Below are positions 32,313-41,681 of a DNA stretch of 64,000 nucleotides, piece by piece. A program made the position numbers and the translations under genes. Under the pieces are notes generated by a model that ran no database searches, was not told where the DNA came from, and saw nothing but the letters and a program-made list of their open reading frames with translations. The DNA is from Cyanophora paradoxa. Its lineage: Eukaryota > Glaucocystophyceae > Cyanophorales > Cyanophoraceae. The stretch spans positions 109,429 to 173,428 of the forward strand of contig QPMI01000508.1 of assembly GCA_004431415.1 (NCBI GenBank). The letters run 5' to 3'. Within the stretch, counting starts at the first letter, position 1; each line of letters starts with the position of its first letter.

Positions 32313-34110
32313 ATTCGATGCGGAAAAGTCGCCATCAACTTATCTCAACTGCTAGCTGATTTTTCAACTGTTTTTGGCAAGTTCATGGCCTACCTATAGG
32401 TAGACGGCCGCGGTCTTCTCCTCTCTCATTTTCGCAGCTGTATAAAGCTATCTATCCTTCACATCCGATGATCTGCAGCAACGTTTGATACAGGAAATAT
32501 GAATTCTAGGTCTGCGAATGCGTGTAAAATTGTACATATATATATACCCCTCGCTCGTGCATATCGATATCTGTTAGACGCTTTTACCAGTTGGAGGTGC
32601 AGCGGCTGTGGCCGGTACGGAGTAGGGCTAATCGCGTACCTCCGCTCGTCGCCTTCGTGCCCCCCTAGCTCACGTGCGCTAGCGCTCCGCGCCAATTAAT
32701 GTTTGCATGGCGCCGGCCAGGCCTGGCAGAGATACTGTTCCTTTGATTTCTTCTTTTGCCGACTTGCATGCGCACTTCTGGGCAGAGGGCTTGGAGAGAA
32801 GACTGGCCTTGTTCCGCTCCGGGGTCCGCGATATTCCTGCGCACGTGCACGTGCACGTGTGGCCTAGTGTCGAGGGCTGTCCCTGGAGACGTCTCCAGGC
32901 GACGGATCTCTCTCCCGATGAGAAACTTCGTAAGCATCTGGGCTTCCCACTCGAGCCTGATCTGCAGCTGACTCGATTCTGGCGGACGAACTTCGGAAGA
33001 ATGCTGCTCTAGATCTTGATGAACAATGCGAAAGAATAAAGCGCATGCTGCTCCGAGGCTCAGCGGCTCTAGATCTCGCCCTTATCTCGCTCCGTCTAGA
33101 TCTCCCACTTGACGGACTTGATTTGCCTCCTATTTGGATCCGGGAGCAAGCTCTAAATTTCTCGGAGTGTTCTCAGCGCCACGGCGTGTGTACATATGCA
33201 TGTCATCCTCGTACCTCTCTCGAAGTGTCATCCCAAATGCAACAACTTTTCTTTAATCCTCAGTTCGATGCTCTGGAGTCGCTGCGGGTCTAGCTATAGA
33301 TCTGCGATCATCGGATATCTGGGATTGTGCCGCCGGGCTCCCGGGGGTTCCAGACTTTGGCGGTTGCCTTCTCCGCCCTCCACTCAATTTTTTCCTCGTC
33401 GGTGCTCCACGCTCCCGGCAGCCTGGCGCCAGTTCCTCGAGGCCCGTGACCCGCCGCCTCGAGCTCAGCATCTCTGGTGGTCTGGACCGGATGCCTCGAA
33501 TGCTCTCCTCCGGGATCCGGGGCCCGAGCGGCACTTTTGTCGCCTTCCCCGTGCGCGATAACCAGATAATTAAAATTCCGCGGGTGCTGGATTGCGTGCC
33601 GCGCATTCAAATTCCTTGCCGCCCTGCGGCTTCGAATTCCCACCCTGTGGGCTTGTCCTCCCATTCAATTTTAATTATGTACATGTCTCGTTTGCTCCCG
33701 CTGCATGCATGTATGCTTGCTTCATGATCAGCGCTGTCGATTTCGCGGGGACTCTGCCAGGTCTTTCTTTTCTTGCAATTGGTGCAGGCCCCTCTGCCTT
33801 TAAATTTGTTATTCTTGATAAACATGCGTTCACGTTTGCTCACATACTCCCTCTCCGCCTCTCATATGTACTTCGCTTCTACAGACGATGCCTGCCCCTC
33901 CCCCCCCCCCCACACCCCCCTCCCCCTTCCCCCCCCCCCCCCCCCACCCACCACCCACCCCCCACCCCCCGGCCCCCTGGAGGCCAGCTGGGCCCCCTCT
34001 GCACCGGTACCCGCCTCGGCCTTCTCTCTCCGAATCCGCGCACGAGTCTTCGGCCTCCCTCCGGATTTCCTTTCCCCATCCCATCCTCTGGATCCCTTTG
34101 AAATACCCTT
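30830..34110 (+). repeat. Segmental duplication, copy 2
   Basis: This is the uninterrupted counterpart of 14980-17857 plus 24380-25375. It lacks both the LINE block and the SINE and so shows the pre-insertion arrangement. Open frames in 32.4-34.1 kb are not recognisable proteins. The conserved cgcacgtg-cgtgtggcctagtgtcg stretch near 32840 may be an exon remnant. Confidence 0.72.
33899..33985. repeat. Poly-C tract (copy 2)
   Basis: Long C runs broken by A and T precede the shared ggccagctgggccccctc segment. It is the counterpart of the pure C run at 25187-25210. Confidence 0.8.
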
Positions 34111-34229
34111 CCCTCACCCCCGCCCCGCACGTGAGAGCAGGCGAGAGTGAAATGAGTTATCGGGTGGCTGCATAGCTTCTGGTCCATCCTACGAGCTCGA
34201 GCCTGCTGGCTCGCTCAGCGTAGCCTCGC

Positions 34230-35736
34230 TAGCTATAGCGGCCCAGGGCTGCAGCGCCAGCGCGACGGGGCCGCCCGCCGCGTCCGCCCCGCCCTCGAGC
34301 TCTGCCTGCTCCGCCACACGGGCACCCTTCTGGAGGAGCAGCGCACGCAGCTCCGGCGCGCAGCGCGTGCGAGCGTCGATCTGATGCGGAGATCGAGATC
34401 AGTGCTTAAGCTGAGCAGGAGCTGAAGAGGGGCGCACGGTGCAGAGGTCGAAGAGCTCGTGCTTGACCTCCGCGATGCGCCGCGCGGGGTAGAGGACCTG
34501 CGCCTGCCGTGAGGCCGAGGGCCGGTGGGCGCAGCAAAGCGGAGATCCAGATCTAGAGCGCACCGGCAGCGGCCCCACGGGGTTGCTGCGCATCGCGGCG
34601 ACCTCCACGTCCCACACCCAGATGAAGCCTTGACCCGCCGCTGCGGCGCGGATCCGATCCCCCTGCGCACGCCAATCAATCGCCGCACGTGCTCCGAGCG
34701 GCTGAGGGCGCGCGCGCGCCTCTGGAGCGAGGCGGGCGCATGCGAGCGCCGGGTAGCCGGAGGCGTGCGCGACGAGGAGCGCCCCCTCGCAGCCGTGGTC
34801 GACGTCCATGATGGACGCGCCCATCGCGGAGCCGTCGGCCCCGTCGCTCGAGAGGAGCGCGAAGCGGGGGCACTTCCGGCCGGCCTGACGCCGTTTCGGT
34901 TTGGAAAGCTACAGCTGAAAGGTTAGAGAACCTGCTCGAACCTCATCCAGAACCATGTCGACGCTGAACTCCTCAAAGCTACACTCGAGATGCTCGACCT
35001 CCTGCACTGGGCTCAAGGCCGTCGACGCACGGTAGACTGAAATTTGCTCTCGGAAGCCTTCGCCCAAGGTTACGCACAAGAAGCGCTCAAAGTCGCCGTT
35101 CTGCGGTGGGATAACGGTGAGCTGCGACAGCCGCAGTAATTCTATAAGTCGATTGATTGAGGCTGCCAACCTGCGCGCGGTATGCAGCAATCACTCGGTT
35201 GATGCCCTCGAGTACTGTTTCCGATGCCGCGCCTGCAGCTCTAGATCTCTCGTCTGAGATGAAAACCCGATACGTGCCAATCGAAGATTGCTGTGGGTCT
35301 TTCACATATAGTGCCATAACAGAATCGTCCTGCAGCAGGAATCAGACTCGCGCGATTGAAAGAGCAATAAGAGCACGCGGGTACCACGAACTCCGCTCGG
35401 TCGACCTCGGCCCCGGCTCTGCTCTTCCGGAAGTCCGCCAGGCGGATGCCGACTCGGAGATCCCACAGCTGCCACTCCCCCTTCATGCCGAGAACGGCGC
35501 GCTCCCCGTTCTGCGATGAGAGCACAGCGTCATGCCGCGCTCGCACTGCACGGAGTCTGGATGCGCACCGGGGAGATGCTGGCCCTGAGGCTCCCGATCG
35601 GAGCCGGCATCGAGATCTCAGCGCGCCACTCGGTCTTTGCCGAGTCGAAGTCGAGCATCTCGAGGGTTCGGCAACTGCGTTCCGGGCAAGCGCATCTCGC
35701 CAGGGCCCTCCGCCCCTGCGAAACCGCTTGCACGTG
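34230..35736 (-). pseudogene. WD-repeat-like gene fragment next to the provirus
   Basis: Minus-strand segments read LEMLDFDSAKTEWRAEIS, AVLSSQNGERAVLGMKGEWQ with LWDLRVGIRLADFR, TAIFDWHVSGFHLRR and GFIWVWDVEVAAM. These look like beta-propeller (WD-type) blades. The frame is interrupted near 35535, between the first two segments, and introns probably separate the others. Upstream of the first segment a possible acceptor (gtttcgcag, minus strand, exon side near 35714) lies only about 25 bp from the provirus end. The virus may therefore sit in an intron and the 5' exons beyond position 64000. Product and gene structure are uncertain. Confidence 0.4.
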
Positions 35737-35831
35737 ACACATATTGAAAAACGAATTTAAATCCCTCGTTCATCTCGATCGCTTCGCGATCTCGATTCAC
35801 TCTGGATTTAAATTCGTTTTTCAATATGTGT
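35737..35831. repeat. Left terminal imperfect palindrome (hairpin end)
   Basis: Perfect 28-bp arms (35737-35764 and 35804-35831, outer bases acacatattg) flank a 39-nt centre. The centre has its own 6-bp stem (gatcgc-ttc-gcgatc) between non-complementary flanks. Such imperfect palindromes at the ends of linear viral DNA fold into hairpin termini. Confidence 0.85.
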
Positions 35832-36067
35832 TAATTTAATACTAAAATACATATTTATCGATTAATTTCTTTAACTTTTTATGCAAACTTTGTATAAATT
35901 AATGCAAACTTCGTATTAAAAATGATAAACGCGTTTAATTTAATGCATATTCACGATTGATTCAATCGATATTATATCGATAAATTATGTTCTTTGTCGA
36001 TTACATATATAACTTCGATTGATTAACATTAAACTACTTAAAGAACGATATAATCGCGATTAATTCG

Positions 36068-36420
36068 CATAAATTCGCATAAATTCGCATAAACTCGATA
36101 TATCTCATCGGTATTGAAGTAGACCACCGCCCATTTTGTATCGGAAAACGCAAAAACTGTCACAGAGTTGCATTTTGTCCAATTAAACAATCGATGGAAT
36201 TGCGGATTTACATTTTTGCACCGAAAAAGTGTCACAGAGTTGCATTATGTCCAATTAAACAATCGATCAGATTGCGGGATTTTCTATTGGAATATATCGG
36301 AACTGCATCACGTCCAATTAAACAATCGATGGAATTGCGGATTTACATTTTTGCACCGAAAAAGTGTCACAGAGTTGCATCATGTCCAATTAAACAATCG
36401 ATGGAATTGCATATGTTCTA
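36068..36420. repeat. Left TIR direct-repeat array
   Basis: Three 11-bp aattcgcataa units (from about 36063) are followed by a roughly 72-bp unit containing agttgca-t-tgtccaatta, aacaatcgatggaattgc and ccgaaaaagtgtcaca. Four copies of the ccaattaaacaatcgat core are present, one of them diverged. Open frames of this array merely translate the repeat. The mirrored array is at 63317-63669. Confidence 0.85.
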
Positions 36421-36522
36421 TAAAACAGAATAATTGAGATCAAGTGTGACAGGTAGTATTCAAATGATATTCAGTAAGAGATAGTTTTGTTTTTGAGAAA
36501 GTCAGTAAGAGGGGTGGAATGT

Positions 36523-36635
36523 CTGTGACGCCTGTGACGGCTGTGACGCCTGTTTTCAGAAGTCTGTCATTTTTGAAAATTTTAAAAAGTTTGAAAGTAG
36601 GTGTCACAGGCGTCACAGGCGTCACACTCAATTAA
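36523..36635. repeat. GTGACGCCT hairpin, left TIR copy B
   Basis: Direct nonamers (gtgacgcct and variants gtgacggct) on one arm and their complements (aggcgtcac) on the other flank a spacer of about 50 nt containing caaaaatgacagacttctg in one orientation. It is the mirror of 63102-63214. Confidence 0.85.
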
Positions 36636-36805
36636 CTTAGGTGTCACAGCGAAATTGCAGACCATTTCCAGTAAGGCAACTTCGCATTATCAAAAAGGTT
36701 GATTAATGGATATTGTTTTGTAGGTGTCAGAGGTGTCACAAGACGGATTTCAGTAAGACAAGAATATATTTTTGAATATCTCAGTAAGAGAGATAGATTC
36801 CATTT

Positions 36806-36926
36806 TTAATTGGGTGTGACGCCTGTGACGGCTGTGACGGCTGTTTTAAGAAGTCTGTCATTTTTGAAAATTTTAGAAAGTTTGAAAGTAGGCGTCACAG
36901 GCGTCACAGGCGTCACAGTCAATTAA
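36806..36926. repeat. GTGACGCCT hairpin, left TIR copy A
   Basis: Same design as copy B, with arms beginning at the common ttaattg flank. It is the mirror of 62811-62931. Confidence 0.85.
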
Positions 36927-37119
36927 AGAGGCGTCACAGTCAATTAAATAGGTGTCACACCCGATTATCTGACCATTTTCAGTAAGACCATCTGAAATTC
37001 TGAATTTCTCAGTGTCAACTAACTCGGAAATCGCAATACTCTATGTTTCTCCGATTTCTCCAACCCTGAAAACACACCTGTTATTCTGTCATCTATCTCA
37101 TGAGATACTCTCGTTTCGC

Positions 37120-37139
37120 CAAAAATTGACAAACGATTT
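37120..37139 (+). promoter_or_regulatory. Candidate early-type promoter motif
   Basis: The sequence caaaaattgacaaacgattt lies 22 bases before the ATG at 37162 and just inside the TIR boundary. Related copies precede the genes at 42879, 43300 and 46018. Confidence 0.5.
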
Positions 37140-37161
37140 CCCATCATGCTGTAAAGGAAAC

Positions 37162-37428
37162 ATGCCGATTAACCAGCAATATCACAATTTCCATGGGACT
37201 TACATCTTGATTGTGAAAAGAATACAAGATCATTATGAGATCTTTCAAGAGATGGGATTGCGAATTACAAGGAGATCAACCCTTTGTAGATTCTTGAAAA
37301 AGAATGGTGCTAAATGGGATAAGACAATTCGCCGATGGTATACAGAAGATCGAAAGAGTCCCATTCTTAATATTTTCGAGACAGATGGGGAGTTCTTCTA
37401 TCAGGATCGGTTTAATCATTACCAATAG
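37162..37428 (+). CDS. Hypothetical protein, 88 aa
   Basis: The ATG at 37162 (MPINQQYHNFHGTYILIVK) is chosen because the frame upstream overlaps the TIR, where the opposite strand holds the speD 3' end, and because the early-type motif sits 22 bases before it. The product is basic (GLRITRRSTLCRFLKKNG, DKTIRRWYTEDRKSP) with no known domain. Its 3' end overlaps that of the convergent gene at 37412 by 17 bp. Confidence 0.6.
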   Translation: MPINQQYHNFHGTYILIVKRIQDHYEIFQEMGLRITRRSTLCRFLKKNGAKWDKTIRRWYTEDRKSPILNIFETDGEFFYQDRFNHYQ

Positions 37429-38344
37429 CCAACAACTCCAACTGGAATGAGTTGTCAATTCCATTCATATCTACAAGATCACCATAATAATCGCGAAACT
37501 CAACTGTTAACTCTCTAATGACCAAATTGCGATCGGTTATTTTTATGTATTCACTGTGCTCTCCACTGTGGTAAACATACTGTCCAATATCTTTACTTAA
37601 TTGCAATCTGAGAATCGCCCCTTGATTCTGTGGTTGAGATTGGGGGACAATATTGTGGTTTGTAGCAAATGGGGAGAGTTCTTTAATGTGCATGTATAAA
37701 TACTGTTCTGCATTCATATCTGTCATCTTGGAAGCTTCTAACTTGTAGTTTAAGCGAGATGCCTCGAATTCATATCCTGTGAATGTGATTCCCCATTGGG
37801 GATGGTTTGGGGTGATTGGTATTCCTGCGAAATAAAGGAAATTCTCGGGGGCATATAAAGACCTTGCAGACTCTGGGAAATCGTAAATCTGTTCAGTGGA
37901 AGCCACCCACTCCACTGAACTCACACCAAGAAGTTTACCCAATCTCTGTGTAGATGCAACCATATCGAATTGAACATTACTGTAAAACTCCAATTTGTAG
38001 GAGGTAGGGTTGTAGTAGACCTTGAATGCATATGTGAGATTGTTGCTCCCAGTAAATGTGAAATTCAGACCATAATTATATGGAGTGGTGACCCCGAAAT
38101 GACCTTGATTTATGTAACCACTTGGGAGAAGGAAGACCTGCTTGGTTTCAGAGATGCCTTGGTAGTAGAATCTGACAAGAAGGTGGTCTGTTCCAATGGA
38201 GTTATAGATGCTGTTGGGGATCTCTGCATACAAAACTCGACATTCTCTTGGTTTGGTCACTGGGGTTGTGAGTGAAACCTTGTAGGAGTTTTCTATTTGT
38301 CCATTTGATCGGTCTCTGCTATCTATATTGACCAGCCGAATCAT
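37412..38344 (-). CDS. Minor capsid / penton-like protein, paralogue 1 (310 aa)
   Basis: The protein starts MIRLVNIDSRDRSNGQIENS; the N-terminal IDSRDR motif and the pattern of beta strands (VSLTTPV, VRFYYQGI, LELLAIGND at the end) are typical of the single-jelly-roll penton/minor capsid proteins found beside MCP in PLVs and related viruses. It aligns loosely in layout with the divergent neighbour at 38373 (early RVLYAEIPNSIYN versus RLVSAEFYNSIPM; late VEFRDYYGD versus FEIRYGDE). The 28-bp gap between the two starts must hold both promoters. Placement beside MCP supports a structural role. Assignment as penton rather than another virion protein is inference. Confidence 0.6.
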   Translation of the reverse strand: MIRLVNIDSRDRSNGQIENSYKVSLTTPVTKPRECRVLYAEIPNSIYNSIGTDHLLVRFYYQGISETKQVFLLPSGYINQGHFGVTTPYNYGLNFTFTGSNNLTYAFKVYYNPTSYKLEFYSNVQFDMVASTQRLGKLLGVSSVEWVASTEQIYDFPESARSLYAPENFLYFAGIPITPNHPQWGITFTGYEFEASRLNYKLEASKMTDMNAEQYLYMHIKELSPFATNHNIVPQSQPQNQGAILRLQLSKDIGQYVYHSGEHSEYIKITDRNLVIRELTVEFRDYYGDLVDMNGIDNSFQLELLAIGND

Positions 38345-38372
38345 TTTAATATATGTTTATAGATAAAAGAAG

Positions 38373-39383
38373 ATGCCTGTGGATTACATTGAAGTGAGCT
38401 CTTTCAATACAATTTCGGGAGATGGACCTACTTCGAGTTTTATTGCTCGCCTCCCAAGCACCTATGAATTTGTGAGAGCAGTAAGACTGGTTTCAGCAGA
38501 ATTCTATAACAGCATTCCCATGGTGAGTGGTGAAACCAAACCAGGAGATGTGACAATTGATAATGCAATCTACCTTTATTGGTCTGAATATCTTTCTGGT
38601 GCAGGAAGCACTGGTATTCCAACTGATCGACCTGCTGCTGATTATGAATCATGGAAACACATTGTGATAAGTCGCAGCACACCCATTCAAAACCACCAAC
38701 AACTGGTGAATGTAATTAACTCCAAACTTGCATTGAGAGAGCCACCAGTAGCAATTCGCTGTAAATGGGATGATACACTGAAACGAGTTATATTCCATTC
38801 AACCATACCGTTTTACCTGGCTTTCTCAACCGCAATTAACCCAACCCAGGCACAAATTCAGAGATTTTTGAGTTCTGCTCGACTGCTTGGTCTTGATCCT
38901 GGGAGATATGGTAACACCCCAATCCAATCACAAGTTTATAATACTCTGACTGATGGTATCTTCACTGGGTCGATGGTGCATGGTATTATATCTTCATTTG
39001 AACCTGAAAAGACCAGGGATAGTGTTCTGTTTGTGAGAGTAAAGGAGTTGGGTGATCTGGTTCAATGTGGTGATGGTCTCCTCACTGGATACTTCCACAA
39101 AATCGTTGTTCCAGATAAAGATTATGGTGAGCATGTCGTTTATAATTCGACAGAAGCCCATCCGATTTATAAATACTATAACAAGAATCTGGGACTTTCC
39201 ACATTTTCGGTTGATATTGTGAATGCAGTCAATGAACCAATTGATTTCGAGGGTCAACCTGTCCACCTCACCTTCGAAATTCGATATGGTGATGAACCTG
39301 CTGGTGATCCTGTGTACGAATACTTCAAGAGGAGAATGGCGGAAACACATCCATCTTATCCTGTTATTGCGAATTTTGCGTAA
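38373..39383 (+). CDS. Minor capsid / penton-like protein, paralogue 2 (336 aa)
   Basis: It starts MPVDYIEVSSFNTISGDGPT at the ATG at 38373, behind gtttatagataaaagaag. Features shared with paralogue 1 are the opening strand, the RLVSAEFYNSIP segment, a mid-region KWDDTLKRVIFHSTIPFYL with ARLLGLDPG (compare LEFYSNVQFDMVAS and KLLGVSS) and the closing strand. It is immediately upstream of MCP on the same strand with a 54-bp gap, probably in the same late expression class. No catalytic motif is visible. Confidence 0.6.
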   Translation: MPVDYIEVSSFNTISGDGPTSSFIARLPSTYEFVRAVRLVSAEFYNSIPMVSGETKPGDVTIDNAIYLYWSEYLSGAGSTGIPTDRPAADYESWKHIVISRSTPIQNHQQLVNVINSKLALREPPVAIRCKWDDTLKRVIFHSTIPFYLAFSTAINPTQAQIQRFLSSARLLGLDPGRYGNTPIQSQVYNTLTDGIFTGSMVHGIISSFEPEKTRDSVLFVRVKELGDLVQCGDGLLTGYFHKIVVPDKDYGEHVVYNSTEAHPIYKYYNKNLGLSTFSVDIVNAVNEPIDFEGQPVHLTFEIRYGDEPAGDPVYEYFKRRMAETHPSYPVIANFA

Positions 39384-39437
39384 AATCAAGGATCATTGGT
39401 GAATTTTTTATGTTGCAGTATAATAAAAGAGATAATC

Positions 39438-40808
39438 ATGGATATTACTTCGACCCTCCAACGTCTTTCTCTGAAAGAAGCTCTAACAACCCCGGAAGAA
39501 GCCAAGGCGTTCTTCCTGGACAACTCTCTCATGCTTGGTCTTGAATCCAAGTCGAAGCCAGTTCTTGTTGTTGTGAACCCAAGCAACACTTTCGAGAATA
39601 ATGCTGGAAATCGCATTTCGTTCAAGCTCCCTCGCTACAATTTCTGTGGAAAACTCGAACTTGCGTTTGACCTTCCAGCTGTCACTTTTGCTGGTGATAC
39701 CGACCTTGTTCGCAATGGATACGTTCGCCCAGTTGGTGCTCTTGTCTCTCGACTTGAAATCACCTATGGATCTTACACTTTCCATGTGCCTTCTGATTTC
39801 CTTGCTCATTTCCCTCTTATCTATTACAGTGAGGATCAACTCGCCAAGAAGAAGCGTTCAATGGGTATGGTTCATGGTATCCCTGCCCATGGAACCAACC
39901 GACTTGGTGGTTCATTCTTTGTTGAAATCCCCGTCCCATGGCTAAACCACTACCTACCTCTTGGTGCTCTCTCAGGAGAAATGGTGGTAACTGTCTGGTT
40001 CAAGGATGCTGGAAAGGGTTATGTTGAGACTTCTTATGGTGGTCGTGCTCTTCCTGTTGTTGGTGGAACAGCTGCTGATAAGACAGAGGATGATGGACTT
40101 GGTGCTACTGCTAATGCTACTCTTGCCCATGTTGGTCAACAGATCACCACTTTCACCATCTCTGGAACAACCCCCGAAATTAAAGTCACTTCTCCTCGTC
40201 TTTACATGCATGCTATTAATGTTTCTGATGAACTGTTTGCTACTGTCATTGAGAAGGTGAAGACCACTGGTATGGCTATTCCTGCTCTGGATATTGGTTT
40301 CGTAGACAGTGTCAATTTTGCTGCAAAAGGCAATGCTCAGCCAAATCGTATTAACCTGTCACAGATCTCTGGTCTTGTCTATGGTCTTCTTGTTTCAGTT
40401 CGTGATGCCGCAGGTATTGATGGTTTCAATGGTTCCCACAGTGTTCTGAAAACGTATGCTAACTCAAAAGACATTACTTTCACTGTTGAAATTAATGGTC
40501 AACGTCTCTATGCTACTGAGCCCATCCCTCTCCTCAAAGGTGCCGAATTAATTGCGGATGCCTTCAAGTGCTCAAATATGGACAAGGTTGCAGACAAATA
40601 TGTCCTCAGTGGTCTACCATTCTGTGTTGATGGAGAGAAAGCGATTCGCAACATTGCCCAGTCTGGCTATGTTGATCTCACGAACTCCTCCTCCTCTTTC
40701 CTCACTCTATACATGCCTTCTGACCAGACAATCACAGTTAATGTTCGTGCTCTCATGCACAGTTTCATTATTGTTGACAAAGATGGTCTTCGTCGCATTA
40801 ATCTGTAA
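39438..40808 (+). CDS. Major capsid protein (double jelly-roll type), 456 aa
   Basis: The start is put at the ATG at 39438 (MDITSTLQRLSLKEAL), directly after the AT-rich leader tataataaaagagataatc; an in-frame upstream extension to 39396 is unlikely. The protein is rich in beta-strand segments (ISFKLPRYNFCGKLELAFDL, RLEITYGSYTFHVPSDFLAH, GGSFFVEIPVPWLNHYLPLG, GEMVVTVWF) as in PLV/Polinton MCPs, with a conserved-looking C-terminal VNVRALMHSFIIVDKDGLR. Position between penton-like genes and the packaging ATPase is the standard morphogenesis block. The identification rests on size, fold-like pattern and synteny. It forms the hexameric capsomers if correct. Confidence 0.78.
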   Translation: MDITSTLQRLSLKEALTTPEEAKAFFLDNSLMLGLESKSKPVLVVVNPSNTFENNAGNRISFKLPRYNFCGKLELAFDLPAVTFAGDTDLVRNGYVRPVGALVSRLEITYGSYTFHVPSDFLAHFPLIYYSEDQLAKKKRSMGMVHGIPAHGTNRLGGSFFVEIPVPWLNHYLPLGALSGEMVVTVWFKDAGKGYVETSYGGRALPVVGGTAADKTEDDGLGATANATLAHVGQQITTFTISGTTPEIKVTSPRLYMHAINVSDELFATVIEKVKTTGMAIPALDIGFVDSVNFAAKGNAQPNRINLSQISGLVYGLLVSVRDAAGIDGFNGSHSVLKTYANSKDITFTVEINGQRLYATEPIPLLKGAELIADAFKCSNMDKVADKYVLSGLPFCVDGEKAIRNIAQSGYVDLTNSSSSFLTLYMPSDQTITVNVRALMHSFIIVDKDGLRRINL

Positions 40809-40870
40809 AACCATTATCAGTAACGTTTCGTTATTTTTATCTATCTTTAATAAGAAAGATCTACAAAGCC

Positions 40871-41653
40871 ATGAACGATTTAGAAGAGTTTAATGCAGGC
40901 GAAATGATAACCCCACCATTTCGTGCTCTTTTCATAGGAAAGTCTGCAACAGGCAAGTCAGAATGTGTGAAATATTGGTTGAAACAGCTGCATGATGCGA
41001 AAAAGATTGATACTGTTCTTGTTGTGAGTGGGACGTCCTTCAATCATTTCTGGGATGCAGTTGCAACATTGCAACTCGGGAAATGGGATGCTGCTTACAT
41101 TTCCAAATTACTGGATGAAAGGCAGGAGAAAATCGAAAAAGGGGAACCTGTGAATCAAATGTGTATTGTCCTTGATGATTTAATAGATAATGAGTTAATA
41201 GACCTAACTCGTGATAAAATAATTGGCTCTGTGTATTCGCGCGGCCGACACTCGGCAGTATCCTGTATCTGCATAACTCAGAAATTGCGTAAGGTTTCTT
41301 CAACAATTCGAGTAAATTCGGATTATGCTGTGTTCCTGAGTGCTGCAAATCGCAAAGAACTCGAAGCCATTGAAGAGGAATATAATATCATGCGAAACAA
41401 GGACGATTTCTATAAGATGTTTGAGGAGTATGTGCACTCTTACCAATATATTGTGTGGTCTTCTGCAAATTATTCGGTGAACTATTATGTTGATAAAGCG
41501 GATCTGGTCAAAGATTTCGCATTTCCTCGGTTCCACAGGAAGCCCAAAAAGAAAGAGGACGAACTACCACCTCCACAGAAAGAGGAAGCCCCCAAAGAGG
41601 TCAAGAGTGGTGTTCATTCGAATAAACTGATGCGATATAAGAGAGGTTTGTAA
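40871..41653 (+). CDS. FtsK/HerA-type DNA packaging ATPase
   Basis: The 260-residue protein has Walker A GKSATGKS at residues 23-30, Walker B MCIVLDDLID near residue 98, and a RGRHSAVSCICITQKLRK segment that matches the conserved R-H-x(3)-S-x(4)-x-Q region of A32-like packaging ATPases. Such enzymes pump genomes into preformed capsids of Polintons, PLVs, virophages and giant viruses. The Lys/Pro-rich tail (KPKKKEDELPPPQKEEAPK) is disordered. It follows MCP by 62 bp in the same direction. Confidence 0.9.
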   Translation: MNDLEEFNAGEMITPPFRALFIGKSATGKSECVKYWLKQLHDAKKIDTVLVVSGTSFNHFWDAVATLQLGKWDAAYISKLLDERQEKIEKGEPVNQMCIVLDDLIDNELIDLTRDKIIGSVYSRGRHSAVSCICITQKLRKVSSTIRVNSDYAVFLSAANRKELEAIEEEYNIMRNKDDFYKMFEEYVHSYQYIVWSSANYSVNYYVDKADLVKDFAFPRFHRKPKKKEDELPPPQKEEAPKEVKSGVHSNKLMRYKRGL

Positions 41654-41681
41654 AATAATCTCTGCTTCTAATAAATATACA

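Larger units (their letters stand above)
35737..37114 (+). repeat. Left terminal inverted repeat (1378 bp)
   Basis: It begins acacatattgaaaaacg and ends ctcatgagatactctcgt. The inner boundary is where the left sequence continues ttcgccaaaa while the right copy continues ggttttcctc. No mismatch to the right copy was noticed in the ends, the repeat arrays or the embedded open frames. The inner 96 bp (37019-37114) are the inverted 3' end of speD. Confidence 0.95.

Noticed and set aside
33592-34175. Membrane-like or Pro-rich proteins in the copy 2 flank
   Set aside because: The frames pass through poly-C and duplicated non-coding DNA and are not preserved in copy 1.
36038-36631. Open frames inside the left TIR (and mirrored at 63106-63699) as genes
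   Set aside because: They translate the direct repeats and GTGACGCCT arrays, show no domain and have no leader typical of the element's genes.
37012-37161. Longer start for the 88-aa gene at 37162
   Set aside because: The upstream part is the antisense of the speD 3' end within the TIR; the internal ATG is preceded by the early-type motif.
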